Assembly: GCA_040877415.1 (NCBI GenBank)
Contig: JBBDNV010000026.1
Location: 1 to 38,440, forward strand
Length of the DNA stretch: 38,440 bases
Reading direction: 5' to 3'
Source of the DNA: JBBDNV01 sp040877415
GTDB taxonomy: Bacteria > Planctomycetota > Planctomycetia > Pirellulales > PALSA-1355
Part shown: in pieces, positions 1 to 8,319 of the stretch
Layout of the letters: each line of letters opens with the position of its first letter
How positions within the stretch are numbered: position 1 is the first letter of the stretch
Made by a program: the position numbers and the translations under genes
Notes under the pieces: generated by a model
Database searches by the model: none
Told to the model about the DNA's origin: nothing
Seen by the model: only the letters and a program-made list of their open reading frames with translations

Positions 1-59
1 GCTCCAGAATCCATGCTACAATCCCCGCAGCAATCTCAGTGCCGAACAGGATTGGTGAT

Positions 60-82
60 GTCCCCCTTTTCGTCCCCCTTTT
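60..82. repeat. Short tandem direct repeat
   Basis: GTCCCCCTTTT occurs at 60-70 and again at 72-82, just downstream of the NrfD gene, which reads leftwards and stops at 131. On the minus strand it reads as two AAAAGGGGGAC units. The unit resembles the AAAGGGGAC core of the palindrome at 20381-20466, so it may be a degenerate piece of the same repeat family; that link is inference. Nothing else was seen between 1 and 130. Confidence 0.4.
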
Positions 83-130
83 CCGGCGACTCGAAATCGA
101 GGCGATCCTGATCCGAGCGAGTTCAGACGC

Positions 131-1282
131 TCAGGTCTCGCCACGCTGCCACAAGGGCAGGACCTTGGCGACGGCCCAGAGTGCGAGCAGAGGGAGGGTC
201 AGGACAAGGCCTGCCGCGATCAGCCCCTCGCGGCCGCCCCAGGGAACTGTGTACTCGACAAATCCGCGGAAACTCTTGGAGAAGAGCTGTCCTCCCACCA
301 CGACGTTCCAGCGCATTGCGAACACCTGCACCAGTACAAGCATTCCGGCGAGTCCGCCGAGCAGGGCCATCAGCCGGGGATTGAGCTTTGGCTGAAAGGC
401 AGCCAGCAGGAGAAAAAACGGGATCACGGATCCGATCAACAACTGCACCAGGCCGTAAGACACTGCCAGGTGCTCGGTGAGCAGGGTCGACAGGACGTTC
501 CACTCGGCGCCGGACTCGTAGGCCATGTGCCCCAACTCCAACAGCTCGAGCGATACGGCCAGAATGAGGAAGATCCACAGGAAGCGGCACAGGGCGCGGA
601 CGCAATCGGCATCCGGCGCGACTCCCCGGCGCCATCCGATGAAGAGGTAGAGCACTACGAGTGCGGCAATGCCTGAGGTCACAGCCGAGACCAGAAAAAT
701 AACCGGCATCAGGGCCGTTGACCACCACGGATTGGCCTTGACCGCGCCGAACAGAAAACCCACGTAGCCGTGAAGCACGCAGGCGACGGGGATTCCCACG
801 ATGGCCAGGGCGCGGATAACCCAGGCATCCGCGGCTCTCGCGCCGTCGCTGATTTCCCGGGTGCCCAGGGACAGTACCCGATAGAGGAACCCGGCCGCAC
901 CACCCCGCGAATTGGCGGAGCGTACGATCGATGGCCGAAATACAAGCCAGACTTCCACCAACAACAGCAGCATGTACAGGCTGTAGATGAAGCCGAACCC
1001 TGCGATGGCCGAAGTCACGTTGGGCGTAATCACGATGTTAAATGCGCGCTCGGGGTGGCGCAAGTGAAGCAGCAGCGGCAATGTGGCGAACGCGCAAAAA
1101 CAGAGTGACGTGACCAGCGCCAGGCGCGCCACCGGCTGCAGAGCCTCTCGCTGAAACACGTGGTACAGGGCCGAAACGACGAAGGCCCCTGCTACAAGGC
1201 CCGTGATGTAAGGGTAGACCACGATCATGATGCTCCACGACACGTGCGGGTCGTTCGGAAAGACGAAGGGAGCGTCGGCCAT
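131..1282 (-). CDS. NrfD/polysulfide-reductase-type membrane quinone subunit
   Basis: A 383-residue, very hydrophobic protein with roughly nine or ten membrane segments and the NrfD-family look: a helix pair around HLRHPERAFN and a later HGYVGFLFGAVKANPWW stretch. Family members sit in the membrane and pass electrons between the quinone pool and an attached iron-sulfur subunit. The start at 1282 is set by a strong GGGGGAGGTGA ribosome site and by overlap with the stop of the preceding gene (TGATG, one shared base), which implies translational coupling to the iron-sulfur protein. The frame stays open upstream but that stretch lies antisense-free inside the upstream gene and is not family-like. 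No molybdopterin or other catalytic subunit follows within the 130 bases left in the window. The family call is secure; the substrate and the direction of electron flow are not known. Confidence 0.9.
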   Translation of the reverse strand: MADAPFVFPNDPHVSWSIMIVVYPYITGLVAGAFVVSALYHVFQREALQPVARLALVTSLCFCAFATLPLLLHLRHPERAFNIVITPNVTSAIAGFGFIYSLYMLLLLVEVWLVFRPSIVRSANSRGGAAGFLYRVLSLGTREISDGARAADAWVIRALAIVGIPVACVLHGYVGFLFGAVKANPWWSTALMPVIFLVSAVTSGIAALVVLYLFIGWRRGVAPDADCVRALCRFLWIFLILAVSLELLELGHMAYESGAEWNVLSTLLTEHLAVSYGLVQLLIGSVIPFFLLLAAFQPKLNPRLMALLGGLAGMLVLVQVFAMRWNVVVGGQLFSKSFRGFVEYTVPWGGREGLIAAGLVLTLPLLALWAVAKVLPLWQRGET

Positions 1283-2127
1283 CACGTCACCTCCCCCGAG
1301 ATTCCCACGTAGCGCGTCTTCGGATGGGTGCCGAGGTGCTCTTTGAGGACGTCGGTGCCGATCTCGGCGATGCGTTTGCTGATCTCGCTCTGGGGGTCGT
1401 CGATTCTGCCGAAGAGTCGCGCCCCGACCGGACAGGCCTCGACGCACGCCGGCGATTCCCCACGCTTGATGCGGTGGTAACACCACGTGCACTTGTCGGC
1501 CGTTCCGGTATCGGGGTTGATAAATCGAACGCCGTAGGGGCACGCCTGAACACAGTAGGCGCAGCCAATACAACGCTCGGGATCCACCAGCTCAACTCCT
1601 TCGGGCGACGTGAACGAAGCGTGCACCGGGCAGACCTGGTTGCACGGCGCGTCTGCGCAGTGGTTGCACAGCTTGGGGACAAAGTAGGCTCGCTCCACGG
1701 TGTCGGGATCGATCGTCGGTAAGTTTGAGCCGGCGTAGCCCGACTCTGGAACCAGGTCGACCTGCACTGTACCGTCTTTGAGATGGACGTAGCGCTCGAC
1801 CCACGTGCGGTGAAATCCTTCCGGCACGTTGTTTTCCACGCGGCACGCCAAGAGGCACTTGCCGGATCCGATGCACTTCTCCGTGTCGACCAGAAAGCCA
1901 AACAGCGGGACCTGGTCAGCGCTCAAAGCATCTCTCCCAGCACCCTTCGACGATACCCCGCCCGCTTCGTCCCCCGAAAAGCCCGGCAGGACCGTGAGGC
2001 TCAGGGTCCCGATCGTAAATGTGGTGACCTTCTGCAGGAATCTGCGACGCGAGCTGTTCTCATCGGACTCGCACGTGCCATGGGCCGGGTTGCAAGCGCG
2101 ACGCGCGTCGTCGGCTGTTGGGGTCAT
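1282..2127 (-). CDS. Tat-exported 4-cluster ferredoxin-type iron-sulfur protein (NrfC/HybA/PsrB-like)
   Basis: A 281-residue protein with a twin-arginine signal (SRRRFLQK, residues 26-33) followed by a hydrophobic stretch, so it is probably exported folded to the periplasmic face. Four ferredoxin-type motifs follow: C85/C91/C95; C134-x2-C137-x4-C142-x3-C146; C166-x2-C169-x2-C172-x3-C176; and C193-x2-C196-x11-C208-x3-C212. The phrase ENNVPEGFHRTWVERY after the first motif is typical of NrfC/PsrB-like subunits. The first motif reads CIGSGKCLLAC, with Ser88 (codon TCC) where the second cysteine is expected, so 15 of 16 ligands are present. The role by family is to wire cytochrome hemes to the NrfD quinone site. 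The start has GGAG eight bases upstream. It lies between the cytochrome gene (21-base gap) and nrfD (one-base overlap). Confidence 0.93.
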   Translation of the reverse strand: MTPTADDARRACNPAHGTCESDENSSRRRFLQKVTTFTIGTLSLTVLPGFSGDEAGGVSSKGAGRDALSADQVPLFGFLVDTEKCIGSGKCLLACRVENNVPEGFHRTWVERYVHLKDGTVQVDLVPESGYAGSNLPTIDPDTVERAYFVPKLCNHCADAPCNQVCPVHASFTSPEGVELVDPERCIGCAYCVQACPYGVRFINPDTGTADKCTWCYHRIKRGESPACVEACPVGARLFGRIDDPQSEISKRIAEIGTDVLKEHLGTHPKTRYVGISGEVT

Positions 2128-2148
2128 CTTATGTTCTCCACAAAGCTT

Positions 2149-2709
2149 CTATGGCGCCGTATTGTGTCCGCCGTGACACTCAAGGCAGGTTTCTTGGCTG
2201 TTGGGAGCTTCGGCGCCCATTTCCTCAAGATGCTGGGCTACGTTGATCTTCTTGAAGTCCTCGGGCATTCCGACTTTGGCCTCGTGGCACACCAGACAGA
2301 TTGTGCGGTCCTTGGTGACGTAAAGATCGATTTGGGTGAGGAAGTTGCCGTCCCACTTCTGCGCCGGTTCGATGTGGAAATCCGGCGATTCGGCGGCCTT
2401 GAGTGCCCCGGCCACGTGTTTTCGGCCAAGTCCGTGGCAATGGATGCAGCCGACAGCCTTGTGGAGAGACTCGGCCCTCTCCTGTTGCACGTCCACATGG
2501 CACTTAAGGCACACGCCGTCGGCGTACCACACGCTGGGTTTTGCCGCAATCTCATCCAAGGCATCGGCGCGGTACTGGCTGCGCTGGCCAAAACTCCGAG
2601 GAATCAGTCGGCTTCGCGTGAACACAAATCCCGCGCAGGCGGCCACGATCAGCACCAGCAACACCAACAGGTGCCGTATGTCTCGCCAGAAAACCAGGAT
2701 CCGCTTCAC
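2149..2709 (-). CDS. Membrane-anchored tetraheme cytochrome c
   Basis: A 186-residue protein starting MKRILVFWRD with one N-terminal membrane helix (about residues 12-30) and a periplasmic domain carrying four CxxCH heme sites: CLKCH 67-71, CIHCH 88-92, CLVCH 138-142 and CLECH 175-179. This is the architecture of NapC/NrfH-like or cytochrome c3-like electron carriers. I chose the GTG at 2709, which has GAGAGAAA (2717-2724) at normal spacing; a further GTG at 2742 would add 11 residues. It is the first gene of the three-gene minus-strand unit with the iron-sulfur protein and NrfD, and the probable role is electron transfer between periplasmic partners and that membrane module. The terminal reductase or oxidase partner is not in the window. 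Confidence 0.9.
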   Translation of the reverse strand: MKRILVFWRDIRHLLVLLVLIVAACAGFVFTRSRLIPRSFGQRSQYRADALDEIAAKPSVWYADGVCLKCHVDVQQERAESLHKAVGCIHCHGLGRKHVAGALKAAESPDFHIEPAQKWDGNFLTQIDLYVTKDRTICLVCHEAKVGMPEDFKKINVAQHLEEMGAEAPNSQETCLECHGGHNTAP

Positions 2710-3265
2710 GGTCTGCTTTCTCTCACAGGCGGTGCGCCGCACGATACTGCCTGCGTGCCGTCGATCGATCGAAATGCCAGAGGTTGCTCGATGGTGGGAT
2801 TCGTCGCTTGGCGGTGGGCGGGGCTGTTTGTGTTGCCGCGCATCATGGTGGGACGCGGCCGCAATCGCATTGCCATTGTATTTCGTACGATGAACGAACG
2901 CACGCGCCCCTTAGAGAAATCTCGTCGGATCCAAGCAGAGGCCAGGATGCGGTCGGCGTCAGTGTCCCTGCAACGCGAGCGGAGAAGCGCGCACAACAGC
3001 GCGCAGCGCGCTTGTTCGCTCAGCCGACATGCTGCGTTGTGCCTCTCATACTGCAACGATCCTTGAATTCCGGTTCGGGAACGGCACTTGCAGTCTGTGC
3101 GCGCGAAGAGTCATGCAACAACCGGGCCGAAACACTACTTCCTACCCGATAATATTCCTGCCTTGCCGTCGCCAGCCGGTGCCATGCCCACGCCGATGAT
3201 TGCGGACTTGATGTCCACGCTGCGGTAGGGTTCACGACCTTCGCAACTCCAGCGGAGCCTAAACC
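2710..3265. other. Divergent intergenic region with an imperfect inverted repeat
   Basis: About 550 bases separate the minus-strand cytochrome gene from the plus-strand YkgJ-like gene. No credible coding frame is present. An inverted repeat lies at 2977-2992 (GAGCGGAGAAGCGCGC) and 3006-3021 (GCGCGCTTGTTCGCTC), with 14 of 16 positions paired around a 13-base loop. It could be a regulatory or terminator-like structure. Promoters for both flanking genes must lie here, but I see no convincing -35/-10 pair. Confidence 0.45.
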
Positions 3266-4090
3266 ATGGCATTCATCGTCATCGTCTTCTTGCTCGTTTC
3301 CTTGCTCGTCGTGTTTGCCGCCGTTGCATGCGCGTTTCTTGAGATCGCGCTGGCCGGACCGCAATCCGTCCGCGAGTCAAGTGAAACACTGCGATGGTGG
3401 CGACCGCCGCTCGTGCGAGGCGATGATCTGCTCGCATGGGCCACTGCCACGGCAACGGCTGTGACGAAAAGGCGCCTTACCCGTCCGCGCAGTCAGAACA
3501 CTGCGGAGCAATTGGCTACCGACATCTACGAAGGTACAACGTACGCGATTGCCCAATCCCCAAGCGCCGCCGATCAGCGCGAACCTGAGTGTCCCAGTTG
3601 CCGCCAGCAAATGATTGGCGTGACGCCGCCGGAGGTTTTGGCGATTGCCGACGCAATCCGCCGAAGCAAGCCGAGGTGGCAGGCCCATCGGATCCACGAT
3701 CGGGCGATGCGGAACGCAACGACGATCCGCGACATGGACCGCAAGCAGTACGAACAAGCCCCGGTCGTTTGCCCGCTTTTGGCCGGCGATGGTTCGTGCG
3801 CGGCCTTCAACGCTCGGCCCGTGCGTTGTCGTGGCTGGTGCCGCTTGTGTGGCGAAGACCGCGATCGTAATCTTGCTGCCGGCGGTGACGCCGCCCAATT
3901 GGACGCTCCGGCGCACACGATCGGGCGCGGCGCCGAAGAGGGCCTTTCCCGAGCCCTTGAGTCGGCCGGTCTCGACGGAAAAGTGTACGAGCTCAACGGC
4001 GCGTTGGTCCTCGCACTAGACACTCCAGGGGCCGCCGTGCGATGGGCCGCAGGAGAGCCCGTCTTCGAGCGCTGCAAATTGTACGAATAA
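3266..4090 (+). CDS. Membrane-anchored YkgJ-like cysteine-cluster protein
   Basis: A 274-residue protein with an N-terminal membrane helix (about residues 3-27) and a cytoplasmic or periplasmic domain containing C109-x2-C112, then CPLL (C169) and CAAFNARPVRCRGWCRLC (C178, C188, C192, C195). The CPLL...C...RP..CR pattern is characteristic of the YkgJ/FliB-like zinc- or iron-chelating cysteine-cluster family. The usual paired CC after the first CxxC is absent here, so this is a divergent member or a variant cluster. GGAG lies nine bases before the ATG. It diverges from the electron-transfer unit and converges tail to tail, four bases apart, on the NHL-repeat gene. Its function is unknown; metal or cluster binding is inferred from the cysteines only. 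Confidence 0.8.
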   Translation: MAFIVIVFLLVSLLVVFAAVACAFLEIALAGPQSVRESSETLRWWRPPLVRGDDLLAWATATATAVTKRRLTRPRSQNTAEQLATDIYEGTTYAIAQSPSAADQREPECPSCRQQMIGVTPPEVLAIADAIRRSKPRWQAHRIHDRAMRNATTIRDMDRKQYEQAPVVCPLLAGDGSCAAFNARPVRCRGWCRLCGEDRDRNLAAGGDAAQLDAPAHTIGRGAEEGLSRALESAGLDGKVYELNGALVLALDTPGAAVRWAAGEPVFERCKLYE

Positions 4091-4094
4091 GTTG

Positions 4095-5222
4095 CTACCG
4101 ATGCAGCCGCCGTACGCGGTGGTTGTTGGTGTCGCCCAGATAGACGCTGCCGTCGGGGGCGACGCAGATGCCGTGGGGACGGTCGAATTGGGCCGCTAGC
4201 GCCGCGCCCGTTTCGCCGGCAAAGCCGCGCGCTTGGGGTCCGCGGCCGGCTACCGTGTTGATCCGATCGGCTTTCGTGTCAATGATCCGCACGACCTGGT
4301 TTTCGGTATCGGCGATGTAGACCAGGCCGTCGGGCGTGGCCGCGATCCCCTTCGGGCCGTTCAAGGTCGCCTCAAGCGGCGGACCGCCGTCGCCCGAGTA
4401 GCCGCTCTTGCCGGTGCCGGCCACGTGGTGGATCAGGCCCGCATCGAGATCGAGCCGCCAGATGCTGTTGCCTTCGCGCAGGGCGATCCACATCGTGCGC
4501 CCGACCACATACAAAGCCCGCGGTCCGAGAATCGGCTGGCCCAGCGCTTGCGAGCCGTCGCGCGGCAGCTTGCGCTGGCCGGTGCCGGCTATGGAAGTGA
4601 TCATCCCGGTATTAGTATCGATCCGCCGGATGCGGTGATTGCCGATGTCGGCGACGTACAGGTTTCCGCGGTCGTCGAGCGCGATGCTGTGCGGTTGCCG
4701 AAAGCGCGCGTCGCGCGCGGGGCCGCCATCGCCGGCAAATCCACCCTCGGGATGGCCGGCCACGGTGGAAATCAGGCCCGTGTGCAGGTCGACGCGGCGA
4801 ACGAGATGGTTTTTCATTTCCACGAAATACATGTAGTGGCCGTCCGCGTCAAAGCGGACCTCGTACGGTTCATTGAGCAGTGCCTCGGTCGCCTGCCCAC
4901 CGTCGCCGGCATATCCGCTTTTGCCGCCGCCCGCGACGCTCGTCAGTTGGCGCGATTTCGGGTCCAGCCGCAGCACGCGGTGCGCGCCGACCGACGTGAC
5001 GTATAACGCCCCATCGGGCCCCAGCTCGACGCCGAAGGGCTGATCGACCGGCGTCGCCAGCGCATTGCCGCCGCCCGCGGCCAGGTCACCCGGCCGGCCC
5101 GTGCCCGCGGCTGTTTCGATGGCCAGCGCGGGAGTACGGTCTAGTGCCTCTGCGATTCGCGCGAGCGCCAAGGCCAAAAAGCCGACGACCACGGCACGTT
5201 GGAGATCGATCAATCGCGGCAT
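4095..5222 (-). CDS. Secreted NHL-repeat beta-propeller protein
   Basis: A 375-residue protein with an N-terminal hydrophobic signal (about residues 10-26) followed by six NHL-type repeats. Each blade carries a variant of AGTGxxGYxGDGGxAxxAxLxxPxGI and a following DxxNHRIRRID element, for example GNLYVADIGNHRIRRID and LVYIADTENQVVRIID. The repeats fold into a six-bladed propeller in this family. The fifth boundary (GTGQRKLPRDGSQALGQP) is the least regular. No catalytic domain is attached, so a binding or scaffold role in the periplasm is most likely. It is transcribed alone, divergent from the MBL-fold gene at 5335; the 112 bases between them must hold both promoters. Confidence 0.9.
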   Translation of the reverse strand: MPRLIDLQRAVVVGFLALALARIAEALDRTPALAIETAAGTGRPGDLAAGGGNALATPVDQPFGVELGPDGALYVTSVGAHRVLRLDPKSRQLTSVAGGGKSGYAGDGGQATEALLNEPYEVRFDADGHYMYFVEMKNHLVRRVDLHTGLISTVAGHPEGGFAGDGGPARDARFRQPHSIALDDRGNLYVADIGNHRIRRIDTNTGMITSIAGTGQRKLPRDGSQALGQPILGPRALYVVGRTMWIALREGNSIWRLDLDAGLIHHVAGTGKSGYSGDGGPPLEATLNGPKGIAATPDGLVYIADTENQVVRIIDTKADRINTVAGRGPQARGFAGETGAALAAQFDRPHGICVAPDGSVYLGDTNNHRVRRLHR

Positions 5223-5334
5223 GTTATCGTTATAGTTGCACTAGGGGCGTGATGGGCTAACGGCCAGCGCGTCCAATGAGTATGGGCGGAATTCCCCTTT
5301 CGCCGTATCTTACGTACGAAAAACGGAGACTACC

Positions 5335-6666
5335 ATGGCGCGGCCTTCACTGACGAGCACCGGTCGAATCGGCTGGTGCTGTTTGTTTTTGAGTATTTTT
5401 TGGGCTCAAACCGCGTCCGCCCAGTTGGCGGGCCGGATTCTCGACTTTATGCAGGTCGGCAGAGACCAGAAAGAGGCGCTCAAAGTCAACGAAGCCATCT
5501 ACCAGGGGATCGGCTTCGGCAACACCTTTCTGGTCGCCACGCCCGAGGGCAACGTAATTATTGACACCTCGATGGGCATGATGGCTGAGCGGCATCACGA
5601 CCTGCTCACCAAGGTCAGCGACGCGCCGATCAAGTACATCATCCTGACGCACGGTCACGGCGATCACACGGGCGGCGTTGCGCAGTGGAAGCAGCCCGGC
5701 ACCGAAGTCATCGCACACCGTGTGTTTCCAGCATTCCTCGACTATCAGCGCCGCCTGGCCGACTATTTCAGCCGCAGCAACGCGGCACAGTTCAATTTTG
5801 ATCTGTCCCGTCTGACGGGGCCTGGCAGGTCGCGACCGGCGCTCGAGCCGACGATTCTGTTCGACGACCGCTACGAATTCGACCTGGGCGGCGTGAAGTT
5901 CGAAATCCTGCACACGCCGGGCGAAACGTACGACCACTTGACGGTGTGGATTCCCAAATACAAGGCGGCTTTCGTCGGCGACAATTTTTACGATTCGTTC
6001 CCCAATATTTACACGCTGCGCGGGACGCAGCCCCGCTGGGCGCTCGACTATATCGCCGCGCTGGGTAAAGTGCTCGCGCTCAAGCCCGAGATCGTTCTGC
6101 CCAGCCACGGGCTGCCGGTCACGGGCAAGGATGAAATAACCCGGCGGCTGACCAAATACCGCGACGCGATCCAGTACGTTCACGACGCGACGGTCAAGGG
6201 AATGAACGAGGGGAAGGACGTCTACGCGCTGATGCGCGAAATCAAGCTGCCGGCCGATCTCGACGTCGGTGAAGCCTATGGCAAAGTTTCCTGGTCGGTG
6301 CGCGGCATCTACGAAGGATACGTCGGCTGGTTCGACGGCAATCCGGCCACCATGTACGCCGCTTCGCCCAACGTGGCGGATGCCGACCTGGTGAAAATGG
6401 CCGGTGGCGCGGCGCCCGTGGCGGCCAAAGCGCTCGAAGTCATCGCTTCCGGCGACGCCGTGCGCGGACTGCGGCTGGCCGACGCGGCGCTTGCGCACGA
6501 TCCGACCAGCCGCCGGGCCCTTGAAGCCAGGCTCTCGGCTTTGAACGCGCTCAAAAAGAAATCCCGCAACAGCCTCGAGCACGGCTGGCTGGACTACGGA
6601 ATTCGCGGCGCGCAGCAGCGCCTGGACGAGCTGGCAAAAGCCGGCGCGCAGACGTCAGAGGGATGA
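5335..6666 (+). CDS. Periplasmic MBL-fold hydrolase with alkylsulfatase dimerisation domain
   Basis: A 443-residue protein with a signal peptide ending ASA-Q near residue 30. The metallo-beta-lactamase domain has the zinc motif HGHGDH at residues 106-111 and a later SHG element. From about residue 270 it carries a helical domain with VRGIYEGYVGWFDGNP (322-337), which matches the dimerisation domain of SdsA1/Bds1-type alkylsulfatases. Those enzymes are about 650 residues and end in an SCP2-like domain; this protein stops after the dimerisation domain, so that substrate-cradling domain is absent. It probably hydrolyses a sulfate or phosphate ester or a similar bond in the periplasm, but the substrate cannot be named. 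GGAG precedes the ATG by seven bases. Confidence 0.88.
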   Translation: MARPSLTSTGRIGWCCLFLSIFWAQTASAQLAGRILDFMQVGRDQKEALKVNEAIYQGIGFGNTFLVATPEGNVIIDTSMGMMAERHHDLLTKVSDAPIKYIILTHGHGDHTGGVAQWKQPGTEVIAHRVFPAFLDYQRRLADYFSRSNAAQFNFDLSRLTGPGRSRPALEPTILFDDRYEFDLGGVKFEILHTPGETYDHLTVWIPKYKAAFVGDNFYDSFPNIYTLRGTQPRWALDYIAALGKVLALKPEIVLPSHGLPVTGKDEITRRLTKYRDAIQYVHDATVKGMNEGKDVYALMREIKLPADLDVGEAYGKVSWSVRGIYEGYVGWFDGNPATMYAASPNVADADLVKMAGGAAPVAAKALEVIASGDAVRGLRLADAALAHDPTSRRALEARLSALNALKKKSRNSLEHGWLDYGIRGAQQRLDELAKAGAQTSEG

Positions 6667-6947
6667 AGCGCACCCGGCTTGCCCAGGTCGCTTGCGGCCT
6701 CAGCCGGCGGCGACCTCAAGGGCGCATAGACTGAGCTAATCGCATGTGGGTGCTCGCCAACGAAAAACGGACAATCGTCTGCGCGTCCGGCCGCTTCCGC
6801 CTGCCTAGGCATCATAGCACGACCAGTTCTCGCGCGAACCGGGTCACGGGCTGCCCGCGCGGCTGATCTCGACAGGCTCGGCGACCGCCGCTAATTTGAT
6901 GGGCGCTGGGGGTCGATGATCAGGATCTTGCTCAGGAGGGCCGAAAC

Positions 6948-7352
6948 ATGCCGAACATCACAATTGGGTTTGGCGCGGCCTTGTGCGCGATCGGCCTGTG
7001 GGGATATTTCGGGGCCGAACCGGACAAACAGAGCTTCACGGCGCTGATCCCCTTTTTCTTCGGCGACGCGCTGATTTTGTGCGGCGTCTTGGGCTACTAT
7101 TTGGCCTGGCGCAAACACGCCATGCACGCCGCGGCCGTCGTGGGCCTCTTGGGATTCTTGGCGGGGGCGGGCCGGGGGTTCATGAAAATCGGCAACGCCA
7201 TTTCCGATGACGCGACCATCCATCGCGCTCCGCGGCTCGCGCTGTTGATGGGACTGGTGTGCCTCGTCTTCGTGGCGGTTTGCGCCTGGTCGTTCATCTC
7301 AGCTCGCCGCCGCCGCTCCCAGTCGAGCGGCGGTTCCGCGCCGGTTGCATAA
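6948..7352 (+). CDS. Small membrane protein, four predicted helices
   Basis: A 134-residue protein made almost entirely of four hydrophobic segments (about 4-20, 31-49, 58-75 and 91-114) followed by a basic, serine-rich tail (ARRRRSQSSGG). The AGGAGGG at normal distance before the ATG supports the start. I do not recognise the family. The stop lies 13 bases before the ATG of the esterase at 7366, so the two are probably co-transcribed. The 281 bases between the MBL-fold gene and this one hold no gene I can support. Confidence 0.75.
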   Translation: MPNITIGFGAALCAIGLWGYFGAEPDKQSFTALIPFFFGDALILCGVLGYYLAWRKHAMHAAAVVGLLGFLAGAGRGFMKIGNAISDDATIHRAPRLALLMGLVCLVFVAVCAWSFISARRRRSQSSGGSAPVA

Positions 7353-7365
7353 GGCGGTCGCGCGC

Positions 7366-8319
7366 ATGCGGCGGATACTCGCCATTTCACTGCCGGTTCT
7401 TGCCAGCGCCGTCAATCCGGCGGCGGCTGCCGAAGAATCCGCGTGGGCGAAGCAAACGTTCGTTTACAAAACGGTCGGCCCGACCAGAATCGAAGCCGAC
7501 GTCTATCGCCGCAACGGACCCGAAACCCGCCCGGCCGTCGTATGGATTCACGGCGGCGCGCTCATCATGGGCGACCGCGACAGCGTGCCGCGAGATCTCC
7601 TGCAACTCTGTCGGGCCAATAATTACGTGCTGATCTCGCTCGACTATCGGTTGGCCCCCGAAGTGAAGTTGCCGGCCATCATTGATGATCTCGAGGATGC
7701 TTTTCGCTGGATTCACTCGTACGGCCGCGAGTCATTGCACATCGACCCGCGCAAAATCGTCGCGACCGGTGGATCGGCCGGAGGCTACCTGACGATGATG
7801 TCCGGGATTTGCATCGAGCCGCGCCCCGCGGCGCTACTTGCCTACTGGGGCTACGGTGACGTCGACGGCCGCTGGTATACCGAGCCGTCGGAGCACTATC
7901 GCCAGTCACCTTTAGTCACGAAGCAGCAAGCCGAAAGCGCCGTCGGCGGCCCGCCGAAAACGCGGCCGGACGGTCGCCCGCGCGGGACGTATTATCTCTA
8001 TCTGCGGCAAAACGGCCTGTGGACCCGCGAGGTGACCGGTTTCGATCCGCGGACCGAGCGCGACAAACTGACGCCCTATTGTCCGGTCCGCAACGTCACG
8101 CCCGACTATCCGCCGATTCTCATGATCCATGGCACGGCCGACACCGACGTGCCGTATCAAAAATCGGTCGATATGGCCGAGGCTTTGAAACGCCACGGCG
8201 TGCCCCACGAGCTCGTGACGGTGGAAAAGGGCGGTCATGGGTTGGGCGGCGCCGACCCCCAAGCCATCGCCGACGCGCACGCCCGGGCGCTGGCGTTCAT
8301 CCGAAAATATCTCGATTGA
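7366..8319 (+). CDS. Secreted alpha/beta hydrolase (esterase/lipase, BD-FAE/HSL-like)
   Basis: A 317-residue protein with a signal peptide (MRRILAISLPVLASAVNPAAA). It has the oxyanion-hole HGG within VVWIHGGALIMGDR, the nucleophile elbow GGSAGG with Ser137, the acid HGTADTDVP (Asp259 or Asp261) and the catalytic histidine GGHGLGG (His291). The arrangement DYRLAPE after the oxyanion hole is typical of the carboxylesterase/BD-FAE and hormone-sensitive-lipase-like groups. The chosen ATG at 7366 gives a clean signal peptide; a TTG at 7345 would overlap the upstream gene and is less likely. It acts outside the cytoplasm on an ester that is not identifiable from sequence. It follows the small membrane protein by 13 bases. 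Confidence 0.9.
   Translation: MRRILAISLPVLASAVNPAAAAEESAWAKQTFVYKTVGPTRIEADVYRRNGPETRPAVVWIHGGALIMGDRDSVPRDLLQLCRANNYVLISLDYRLAPEVKLPAIIDDLEDAFRWIHSYGRESLHIDPRKIVATGGSAGGYLTMMSGICIEPRPAALLAYWGYGDVDGRWYTEPSEHYRQSPLVTKQQAESAVGGPPKTRPDGRPRGTYYLYLRQNGLWTREVTGFDPRTERDKLTPYCPVRNVTPDYPPILMIHGTADTDVPYQKSVDMAEALKRHGVPHELVTVEKGGHGLGGADPQAIADAHARALAFIRKYLD

Noticed and set aside
1783..3066. A 427-codon plus-strand open frame across the iron-sulfur and cytochrome genes
   Set aside because: It is antisense to two genes with many diagnostic cysteine motifs, shows no family features, and is explained by GC-rich codon bias.
5220..5335. Promoter for the NHL-repeat gene with TATAAC close to its ATG
   Set aside because: No acceptable -35 hexamer and the leader would be only about ten bases.
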